A DNA stretch of 64,000 nucleotides from Poriferisodalis sp965208925 (GTDB lineage: Bacteria > Actinomycetota > Acidimicrobiia > Acidimicrobiales > Poriferisodalaceae): the NCBI RefSeq assembly GCF_965208925.1, contig NZ_OZ242364.1, positions 1,550,001 to 1,614,000 on the forward strand, in the 5' to 3' direction. This document shows positions 43,585 through 50,949 of the stretch, piece by piece (within the stretch, counting starts at the first letter, position 1; every line of letters begins with the position of its first letter). The notes beneath the pieces were generated by a model. The model was not told the origin of the DNA. It searched no databases and saw only the letters and a list, made by a program, of their open reading frames with translations. Position numbers and translations under genes: made by a program.

Positions 43585-45582
43585 ATGCCATTGTTGGCGC
43601 CCGCCGACAGGCGCGTTCTGCGCGAGCTGCTCAGCCGAGGGGGAACGGCCGAGATCGGCGAGATCAGCGCGGCCGTGGCGCTGGACAACCAGACGGTGCA
43701 GATGTCGCTCGGCACGCTGCAGCAATCGGGCATCGTGGCGCAGGCCGGCTCCGTGCCCGGGCTGCGGGGAGCGCGCTGGTCGCTCACCCGGCACGGCCAT
43801 GAAGTGGGGCCGTCCCTGATCGGAAACGACCTTGCCGGCGGCCCCGATGGCCACGAGACAGCCGGTCCGGCCGACCCGGCCGAGGGCTGGGGCTATCCGT
43901 GGCGGCCGCCGAAGCCCGAGGCGCCGCTCTATGCAACGGGTCTGAGCCGGCGTGCGCGCCGGGCGGCCGACCGCGCCGTGGTCGGCATTGCGGGGCCGCC
44001 GCCCAGGCGCCGTCGTCACGGGCGTCTGGTCGTCGCGATCTTGCTGATCGCTGCCACCATCGGCGTGGGCTTCGTGGCGATGAACGCGTTGCGCGTCACC
44101 GAGATCACCGTCTCGGGCATCAACGAAGGTGCGATGCTGCAGCCGGCCAGGCTGGCGGGGACCGTTTTGGAGTTCAGCGTCGACGGCGGCGACGTCACCT
44201 CGGCGCAGATGCTGCTCGACGGCTTCCCGGTGAGCGGCGTGCAGCGCTACGACAACCGGATCGTGTGGCCGGTGCCGGAACTGACCGAAGGCGCGCACGT
44301 CGTCACGCTTGACGTCGATCGGCGCTTCTTCGGCACGGCAACCGCAGTGGTCACGTTCACGGTGGACGGGACACCTCCAGAGGTGGAACTGCCCAGGGTC
44401 TTCGATCCGGTGGCACTGGGCGAGCAGGTGGTGTTGGCCGGTTCCGTCGAGCCTGGCGTGTCCCTGCAGATCGGGGATCAGCAACTCGACACGGCATCGG
44501 GCACGTTCAGCCTCACCTTGCCGAGCCCGCCTGGCGGCCCGGTCCCGGTGATCGCCACAGACGCTGCCGGCAACAGCACCGAATTCGATGTGATCGTGCC
44601 GATCGGCTACCCGCACACCACCGGAGTTCACGTCAGCGCCGCCGCCTGGGCTCACGACGGACTTCGGTCGGACGTCATCTCACTCATAGAGCAGGGCCGC
44701 ATCAACACAGTGCAGCTTGACCTCAAGGACGAGGATGGTCGCATCGGCCACCGGACCGAGGTACGGCTGGCCCAGCTGACCGGTGCGTCGAGAGAGCTGT
44801 ACGACCTGCGGGACGCCATCGACGAGCTGCACGGACTGGGCGTGCGGGTCATCGGGCGCATTGTGGCGTTCCGAGATCCGGCACTGGCCCGATACGCCGT
44901 CGCGAATGGCAGCCTCGACTGGGTCCTGCAAACGCCAGACGGGAGTCTCTTGCCGAGCTATGGCGGCTTTACCAACTTCAACAACTCGGTGGTGCGCCAG
45001 TACAACTTGGACATTGCAGCCGAGGCGGCCGCGGCCGGCATCGACGACATCATGTGGGATTACATACGCCGTCCTGAAGGCGATCTGAGCGCGATGCGGA
45101 TTCCCGGTTGGGACGGCGGCGACCCGTCACCGGTCATCGTGAGTTTCTTGGCCGAAGCAGGGAAGATGCTGCGCAGCCATCAAGTGTTCCACGGCGTGGC
45201 CGTGTTCGGTATTGCAGCCGACCGGGGTGAGTGGGTGGCGCAGGACATCGGCGCTATGTCCGATCACGTCGACTACGTGGCGCCGATGGTCTACCCATCT
45301 CACTGGGGCCGAGGCGAGTATGGCGTGGCCCATCCCGAGGCCCAGCCCTACGACATCACTCGGGCATCGTTGGCTCAATTCCAGAGAGTGCTCAGCGGCA
45401 CCAACACGGCGGTCGTGCCTTGGCTGCAGGACTTTTCTTTGGCCATCGAGTATGGGCCAGACGAGGTTCGCGCTCAGATCGACGCTGCAGCTGATCTTGG
45501 CATCACCGACTGGTTGCTGTGGGACTCGAGAGTTACCTACACAACCGACGGTATCCCGATCACGCATCGCTCGGCGCCTTGA
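43585..45582 (+). CDS. Winged-helix/transmembrane/putative glycoside hydrolase (DUF4015) fusion
   Basis: 665 residues with an unusual order. Residues 1-75 form a winged-helix domain (RRVLRELLSRGGTAEIGEI, MSLGTLQQSGIVAQ). A basic linker is followed by one membrane segment near 150-172 (LVVAILLIAATIGVGFVAM). Residues ~180-340 look like Ig-like beta repeats (GTPPEVELPRVFDPVALGEQ). Residues ~345-655 match the DUF4015 TIM-barrel family of putative glycoside hydrolases: NTVQLDLKDEDGRIGH, GIDDIMWDYIRRPEG, DYVAPMVYPSHWG. Topology puts the winged helix in the cytoplasm and the barrel outside. It could be a cell-wall enzyme with a regulatory head; no experiment is known to me. Confidence 0.75.
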   Translation: MPLLAPADRRVLRELLSRGGTAEIGEISAAVALDNQTVQMSLGTLQQSGIVAQAGSVPGLRGARWSLTRHGHEVGPSLIGNDLAGGPDGHETAGPADPAEGWGYPWRPPKPEAPLYATGLSRRARRAADRAVVGIAGPPPRRRRHGRLVVAILLIAATIGVGFVAMNALRVTEITVSGINEGAMLQPARLAGTVLEFSVDGGDVTSAQMLLDGFPVSGVQRYDNRIVWPVPELTEGAHVVTLDVDRRFFGTATAVVTFTVDGTPPEVELPRVFDPVALGEQVVLAGSVEPGVSLQIGDQQLDTASGTFSLTLPSPPGGPVPVIATDAAGNSTEFDVIVPIGYPHTTGVHVSAAAWAHDGLRSDVISLIEQGRINTVQLDLKDEDGRIGHRTEVRLAQLTGASRELYDLRDAIDELHGLGVRVIGRIVAFRDPALARYAVANGSLDWVLQTPDGSLLPSYGGFTNFNNSVVRQYNLDIAAEAAAAGIDDIMWDYIRRPEGDLSAMRIPGWDGGDPSPVIVSFLAEAGKMLRSHQVFHGVAVFGIAADRGEWVAQDIGAMSDHVDYVAPMVYPSHWGRGEYGVAHPEAQPYDITRASLAQFQRVLSGTNTAVVPWLQDFSLAIEYGPDEVRAQIDAAADLGITDWLLWDSRVTYTTDGIPITHRSAP

Positions 45583-45866
45583 CTGGTGGGGCCCTGGTGT
45601 GACATGCGGGCCGATATGGCATGCCATGGCGCCGATCCAGCTGAGCTGCGTGAAACATCGCAGACTGTCCCGAGCCCCGGCGAACTCCAAGTGTAGGAAT
45701 CTGTAGATATACGCATTATCTCGGCATCATGTAGTGTTTTGCTCATTCAGCCATGAGGCCATCGCTCCAAGCGAAGGCCGAAATGAATCGAGGCAAGATG
45801 TCGGACAGACTGGTATCGGCGGGCGATGGACTTCCTCCTGCGCCCAATTAGCGCCACAGCAGGAGT
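45583..45866. other. Intergenic region
   Basis: About 284 bases, A/T-richer around 45695-45745. It probably carries the promoter of the small secreted protein, but no clear -35/-10 pair stands out. No RNA gene or repeat is visible. Confidence 0.4.
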
Positions 45867-46076
45867 GTGTTGAAACGGCTGCGAGGTGCTTTCGTTGCGA
45901 TTCTCGTTGCCATGTTTGCGCTATTGGCCACGACCGTACCTGCCGGTGCCCATACCGACTACTACTGCGTGTGGGATCCAGATCACTCCCGCAAGGGATG
46001 GACATGTGAGGCAGTCATTCATCAACACTGCATTCAGCTGCCTCCGAACGACGCCATTTGCTACTGGCACACATAG
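45867..46076 (+). CDS. Small secreted cysteine-containing protein
   Basis: 69 residues. An N-terminal signal peptide (GAFVAILVAMFALLATTVPA, cleavage near PAGA-H) precedes a mature peptide of ~40 residues with four cysteines (YYCVWDP, GWTCEA, HQHCIQ, DAICYW). The AGGAG at 45861-45865 is very close to the GTG at 45867 and better spaced for the TTG at 45870. The mature part is rich in Trp, Tyr and His. No family is recognised; a disulfide-bonded extracellular peptide is likely. Confidence 0.55.
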   Translation: MLKRLRGAFVAILVAMFALLATTVPAGAHTDYYCVWDPDHSRKGWTCEAVIHQHCIQLPPNDAICYWHT

Positions 46077-46197
46077 GGTGCCCAGATTGGTGCGTAGATC
46101 GGGGATCGTCGTCTTTGGTCGCCTGCAACGGAAGCCTCAGATGACCTGTCCGACTTAGTCCCGTCGACACCCGTGGCGAAACGCGAGCCTGTGCGGC

Positions 46198-47892
46198 TTA
46201 GCTGAAGCGTTCGCGCAGCCGGTACTTCTGGATCTTGCCGCTCGGCGTCATCGGGAACTCGTCGACGATGACGAGTTCCTCGGGCCAGAACTGGCGCGTC
46301 ACCTGTTGGTCGTTCAGAAACTCGGTGAGCTCAGCCAGCGTCGGCGCTTCGCCGATGGGTTGAACGAACGCACAGCCGATCTCGCCGAGTCGTTCATGAG
46401 GCTTGGCGACGATCGCGGCAACACCGACAGCTGGGTGCCGCAGCAGGACATCTTCGACTTCCTTGACGGGGACGTTCTCGCCGCCGCGGATCACCAGGTC
46501 CTTCGTGCGTCCTGCGATGCTGATGTAGCCGTCGCTGTTCATGACCGCACGGTCGCCGGTGTCGAACCAGCCGTCTGTCCAGAACTGCTCGGTGAACTCC
46601 CGCCCGGCCATGTAGCCGGCGAACAGCGCGCTGCCGCGGCACTGCAGGTCGCCCTCGACCTCCAGCACGGCCTGGCCGGCCTCGCCGATCACCCGGACCT
46701 CGTTGTCGTCCACGGCCCGGCCGTCGGTGAGCCGTCGCTCGAGCGGGTCGCTGGGCCGGCCCACGGTCAGCAGGCCGGTCTCGGTCATGCCCCAGCCCGG
46801 CATCACAACGCAATCGGGCAACAGCTCGAGCGCACGTTCGAGCACCGGGCGAGGGATCGCCGCGCCCGCGCACAGGAATCGCTGCCACGAGGAGAGGTCG
46901 TAGCCGGCCAGATCGTCGACGTCGAGCACATCTGCCAGGAACGGCGTCGCACCCATCGACAGCTGGATCCGGTGCTTGCCGATGAGCCCCACGAACTCCG
47001 CGGGGTCCCACACGTCCTGCATGACGACGTGGCCGCCCGTGTACAGCGGCAGCCGCATCCCGTAGAGGTAACCGGTCTGGTGGCCCAGGGTGGAGGCCAT
47101 ATGGGTGACGTACGCCTGCGGCGCGCCGGCGCCGGGGTGCGGCTCGAGCCCCACGCACACCGTGTCGAGGAAGGCGTCGACGGCCACCGACAGGATGTTG
47201 TGGGTGTGCATGACGCCCTTAGGCAGGCCCGTGGTACCCGAGGTGAACATCATCTCGCACACGTCGTTGGGCCCCGGCCGGCACAGGTCGACCGCGGCGC
47301 GGTCGTAGGACGAGAACCGGCCCTCCTCGATCAGGTCCTCCCAGGTGATCGCACCCTCCGGCAGCCACGATTCGTCCCCGCTCGCATCCGACTGCAGGGT
47401 TTCGGGGCCGGGCACCACCACCAGCTCGGTGACCCATTCGCAGCGCTCGCGCAGCTCGGCGTGCATTTCGGCGAGCTGGAAGCCCCGGTAGCTGTCGGCG
47501 GTGACCACCACCATCGGCCGTCCGAGATCGCTCATCACCGTGAGCTCGTTGTGCCGGAAGATCGGTGCCACCGGGTTCACCACCGCTCCGATGCGGTCGC
47601 ACGCCACCGCTGTCACCACGAAATGGCGCCAATTTGGCAGCTGCAGCTGGACGACCGTGCCGGGCCGCACGCCGATCTCCAGCAGGCCCTTGCTGGCAGC
47701 GTCCACTTCGGTGCCGAGCTGGCCCCAGGTCATGGTGCCGAAGCGATCGGTGATGACCGGCTCGCCGGCCCGCTCGGCCGTCCACCTGTCGATCCGCTCG
47801 TCGAGCAGCCGGTTCGGCCATGCTCCCGAAGCGCTGAGCTCCTCGATGCGCTCCGCTGCCAGCGTGGTCTCGAAGAATCGCTTTGCGGACAT
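46198..47892 (-). CDS. AMP-dependent acyl-CoA synthetase/ligase
   Basis: 564 residues. The AMP-binding P-loop MFTSGTTGLPKGVMHTH (~215-232), PGWGMTETGLLTVG and DGWFDTGDRAVMNSDGYISI with RTKDLVIRGGENV are the adenylation motifs. The C-terminal lysine is in TPSGKIQKYRLRE. It activates a carboxylic acid to its acyl-CoA by way of acyl-AMP. The sequence resembles the cyclohexanecarboxylate- and medium-chain-CoA ligase group. It is directly followed upstream on the minus strand by an LLM monooxygenase gene 18 bases away, so the two are probably co-transcribed in a degradative step. Confidence 0.87.
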   Translation of the reverse strand: MSAKRFFETTLAAERIEELSASGAWPNRLLDERIDRWTAERAGEPVITDRFGTMTWGQLGTEVDAASKGLLEIGVRPGTVVQLQLPNWRHFVVTAVACDRIGAVVNPVAPIFRHNELTVMSDLGRPMVVVTADSYRGFQLAEMHAELRERCEWVTELVVVPGPETLQSDASGDESWLPEGAITWEDLIEEGRFSSYDRAAVDLCRPGPNDVCEMMFTSGTTGLPKGVMHTHNILSVAVDAFLDTVCVGLEPHPGAGAPQAYVTHMASTLGHQTGYLYGMRLPLYTGGHVVMQDVWDPAEFVGLIGKHRIQLSMGATPFLADVLDVDDLAGYDLSSWQRFLCAGAAIPRPVLERALELLPDCVVMPGWGMTETGLLTVGRPSDPLERRLTDGRAVDDNEVRVIGEAGQAVLEVEGDLQCRGSALFAGYMAGREFTEQFWTDGWFDTGDRAVMNSDGYISIAGRTKDLVIRGGENVPVKEVEDVLLRHPAVGVAAIVAKPHERLGEIGCAFVQPIGEAPTLAELTEFLNDQQVTRQFWPEELVIVDEFPMTPSGKIQKYRLRERFS

Positions 47893-47910
47893 CGGCGTCC
47901 CCTTCGGCGA

Positions 47911-48849
47911 TCAGGCCCGCCCCTCGCGGATGCGTGGCAGCACCTCATCGGCCATGAAACGTTCGCTCTGCTCGATATAGCTCATCGGGGAGGCAGCACT
48001 GAGCACGATCGTGCGGGCGCCGGCGTCGATGTATTCGTTCAGGCGCGCCACGCAGCGATCTGGATCGCCGGCGATGGCGTACTTGTGCACCAGTTGGCTG
48101 AAATCTTGGGCGTACTGCTTGGACAGCCGCTCTGCCGCGTAGGAGATGGCTGTGTCGTTGTCGGGATGGCAGCAGAAGAAGATGAACAGCCCCGGCGTCA
48201 CCGGCGTGGGGTTGCCGGCGTCCTCCCGGTAGCGGGCGATGGCCTCATTGGACTCGGCCAGGCGCTCGGGCGTGTACATGTACGGCAGCCAGCCGTCGCC
48301 GTACCGTGCCGCCCGCCGCCACGCGGCGTCCTGGCGGCCCGACACCCACACGGGAGGCGGCGATGCCGGCTTGGGCGCGAGCGTCACGCCGGACAGCGTG
48401 TTGAAGCGGCCCTCGAAGGTGACGTCGTCCTCGGTCCACAGCCGCTGCATGATCTCGAGCGCCTCGTTGGTCCGGGCGCCGCGCTCGCGTACCGGCACCC
48501 CGCAGGCCTCGAACTCCGACGGCATCTCGCCGCCCACGCCCACGCCGAGATGGAAGCGCCCGCCCGAAGCCACATCGAGGGACGCGGCGAGCTTCGCGCA
48601 CAGCGCCGCCGGATAGAGCGGGATGAGCGTGATGGACGTCATCAGCTTGAGCGTGGTGGTGGCCCCGGCTGCGACCGCCAGCGAGATGAACCCGTTCGAC
48701 GTCGGCACGTGAAAGAAGACGTGCTCGCCGGTGGTGGCGTAGTCGTAGCCGAGCGCTTCGATCTCCTGGGCCTGGCCGGCGATGTCGTCGCTGCGGCGAA
48801 TGGCCAGCCCGAACTCGATCTTGCCGTCGGCCGGCATGCTGTCGCTCAT
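47911..48849 (-). CDS. Luciferase-like flavin/F420-dependent oxidoreductase
   Basis: 312 residues from the ATG at 48849, preceded by AGGGGGACACC; upstream frame is shadow. KIEFGLAIRRSDDIAGQAQE, SLDVASGGRFHLGVGVGGEM and MQRLWTEDDVTFEGRF match the F420-dependent LLM group. It lies just upstream of the acyl-CoA ligase gene on the same strand and diverges from the serine hydrolase gene, with ~114 bases between the two starts. The substrate is unknown. Confidence 0.85.
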   Translation of the reverse strand: MSDSMPADGKIEFGLAIRRSDDIAGQAQEIEALGYDYATTGEHVFFHVPTSNGFISLAVAAGATTTLKLMTSITLIPLYPAALCAKLAASLDVASGGRFHLGVGVGGEMPSEFEACGVPVRERGARTNEALEIMQRLWTEDDVTFEGRFNTLSGVTLAPKPASPPPVWVSGRQDAAWRRAARYGDGWLPYMYTPERLAESNEAIARYREDAGNPTPVTPGLFIFFCCHPDNDTAISYAAERLSKQYAQDFSQLVHKYAIAGDPDRCVARLNEYIDAGARTIVLSAASPMSYIEQSERFMADEVLPRIREGRA

Positions 48850-48963
48850 GGTGTCCCCCTGTGCTTCCCGCTCATGTGAGCTTCGCTCACGGGCCGCTCG
48901 GGCCCGGGGCTTCCCGCTCTTGTTCGCGAGCGAGAACGTAGCCGCGGGTGCTAGGCCAAGGCC

Positions 48964-50103
48964 GTGAGCACAACAACTGACGCTGCATCCACTGTCCAAC
49001 CATCCCGCATCGACGCGCTGCTCGACCGCTGCAAGCGCGAGGTGGAATCGGGGCTGCTGCCGAGCTGCCAGGTGGCGGTCGGCTTCGATGGAGAGATCGT
49101 TGCGCAGGCCACCTACGGCGATGCCACCGACGAAACCCGCTACTGCATCTTCTCGGCCACCAAGCCATTCGTGGCTTCGACGATGTGGCAGCTCATCAGC
49201 GAAGGGGTGGTGGAGCTCGACGCCACCGCGGCCGGCTACGTGCCGGCATTCGGCGAGAACGGCAAGGACCGGATCACCGTTGAGCAGGTGATGCTGCACA
49301 CCTCGGGCTTCCCGCATGCCCCGCTGAAGCCGCCGGAGTGGGACACCTCGGAGTCCCGGCTGGTGTCCATGGCCAACTGGCGGCTCAACTGGGAGCCCGG
49401 CACGCGCTACGAGTACCACCCGACGTCGGCGCACTGGGTGCTCGCCGAGATCATCAACGCAGTCACCGGCAACGACTTCCGCGACGGAGTCCACGACCGG
49501 GTCACCGGGCCGCTGGGACTGCCCCAGCTGCTGGGCTTGGCGCCCGACGACCAGGACGGCATCGCAGAACTGATCCTGGTGGGCGAGCCGGCGACGCCCG
49601 ACGAGCTCGAGGCGACCTTCGGCGTGCGGGAGCTGCCTATGACCGAGGTCACCAACGAGGCGATCCTGCGCTTCAACGAGCCCTCGGTTCGGGAAGTGGG
49701 CGTGCCGGGCGGCGGGGGCTTCGGCACCGCTGTGGATCTGGCGCTCTTCTACCAGGGCCTGCTCCACAACCCCGACGAACTCTGGGATCCCGCGATGCTG
49801 GCCACGGGCACCGGCGAGGTGCGCAACACCCTGCCTGACCCGATGGGCATGCCCGCCAACCGTTCGATCGGGCTGTTCCTGGCCGGCGACGACGGCATGT
49901 CGAACATGCGCGGGCTGGGCCGCACCGTGTCGCCGATGGCATTCGGGCACAACGGCGCCGGCGGGCAGCTGGCCTGGGCCGATCCGGCCACCGGGCTGTC
50001 GCTCGGCTACACCACCAACGGCTACGACGAGCACGAGGTGCGCCAGCCCCGCCGCGACACCGCGATCAGCAGCCTCGCGGGTCTCTGCACCACCCCAGAC
50101 TGA
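48964..50103 (+). CDS. Beta-lactamase-family serine hydrolase
   Basis: 379 residues with a GTG start. SATK in YCIFSATKPFVAS is the SxxK nucleophile motif; MLHTSGFPHAPL and RYEYHPTSAHWVLAEI follow, the latter holding the second catalytic tyrosine. The family covers esterases, D-peptidases and lactonases. No signal peptide is visible, so it is likely cytoplasmic. It is a distant homologue of the 7526-8677 protein and likewise adjoins an LLM monooxygenase gene. Confidence 0.82.
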   Translation: MSTTTDAASTVQPSRIDALLDRCKREVESGLLPSCQVAVGFDGEIVAQATYGDATDETRYCIFSATKPFVASTMWQLISEGVVELDATAAGYVPAFGENGKDRITVEQVMLHTSGFPHAPLKPPEWDTSESRLVSMANWRLNWEPGTRYEYHPTSAHWVLAEIINAVTGNDFRDGVHDRVTGPLGLPQLLGLAPDDQDGIAELILVGEPATPDELEATFGVRELPMTEVTNEAILRFNEPSVREVGVPGGGGFGTAVDLALFYQGLLHNPDELWDPAMLATGTGEVRNTLPDPMGMPANRSIGLFLAGDDGMSNMRGLGRTVSPMAFGHNGAGGQLAWADPATGLSLGYTTNGYDEHEVRQPRRDTAISSLAGLCTTPD

Positions 50104-50135
50104 CCCCCGTCCTCGACGTGGTAGCAACGGGGGCG

Positions 50136-50852
50136 ATGCGACTCCTGGTACTGCAGCACATCGACTGCGAGCATCCTGGGCGGCTGCGCGACTTCCTGCG
50201 GGCCGACGGCGTCGAATGGACCGCCGTCGAGCTCGACGAAGGGGAGCCCATCCCGCCGCTGGAGGACTTCGACGCCATGTGGGTGATGGGCGGCCCGATG
50301 GACGTGTGGGACGTAGAGGACTGCCCCTGGCTGGTGCCCGAGAAGCGGGCCATCCGCCGCTGGGTGCGCGAGCTGCAGCGACCGTTCCTCGGGCTCTGCC
50401 TGGGGCATCAGCTGCTGGCCGACGCCTTGGGCGGCACGTGCGGGCCGCAGCGCCCGCCCGAGATCGGCGTGCTGGCCGTGGATCTCACGCCGGAGGGCCG
50501 CGACGACCCGATCTTCCGCCAGATGAGCGACCGCCAGCACGCGCTGCAGTGGCACTCGGTGCAGGTGGCACAGCCGCCCGACGACGCGGTGGTGCTCGCC
50601 AGCTCGCCGGAGTGCCGCGTGCAGGCGATGCGGGTCGGGCCGCGGGCCTGGTCGATGCAATACCACGTCGAGGTGGAGGACGACACGGTGCGGAATTGGG
50701 GAGCCATCGACGCCTACCGAGAGGCCCTTGAGTCGACGCTCGGGCCCGGTTCGCTGGACGCGCTGGCCGCTGACGCGGACCGCTGCATGGAGGGCTTCGC
50801 CTCTGATGCCGAGCAGCTGTACCGCAACTTCATGGCAGCCGCGTTCGACTGA
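50136..50852 (+). CDS. Class I glutamine amidotransferase-like protein
   Basis: 238 residues from the ATG at 50136 (MRLLVLQHIDCEHPG); a GTG at 50118 would add six residues. AMWVMGGPMDVWD, the nucleophile elbow GLCLGHQLLADALGG and SMQYHVEVE give the Cys-His-Glu triad of class I GATases. This free-standing group (GuaA N-domain-like) is often annotated as putative GMP synthase amidotransferase, but no synthase domain is present. It may hydrolyse gamma-glutamyl compounds. It begins ~32 bases after the serine hydrolase gene and may share its transcript. Confidence 0.82.
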   Translation: MRLLVLQHIDCEHPGRLRDFLRADGVEWTAVELDEGEPIPPLEDFDAMWVMGGPMDVWDVEDCPWLVPEKRAIRRWVRELQRPFLGLCLGHQLLADALGGTCGPQRPPEIGVLAVDLTPEGRDDPIFRQMSDRQHALQWHSVQVAQPPDDAVVLASSPECRVQAMRVGPRAWSMQYHVEVEDDTVRNWGAIDAYREALESTLGPGSLDALAADADRCMEGFASDAEQLYRNFMAAAFD

Positions 50853-50949
50853 GCGCTCGCGGCCCGCGGCGGCTGCGTCATCGGCGTCTTCGGCCGGAAG
50901 GCCCGTCGCCATCTGCTGGAGCGCACGCCGGGGCTAGTTTCGAGCCGTC

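Noticed and set aside
46306..48879. 857-codon open frame on the plus strand
   Set aside because: It is antisense to the acyl-CoA ligase and LLM genes, whose motifs are intact. Its translation is His/Arg/Gly-rich with no family resemblance, as expected for the complement of GC-rich coding DNA.
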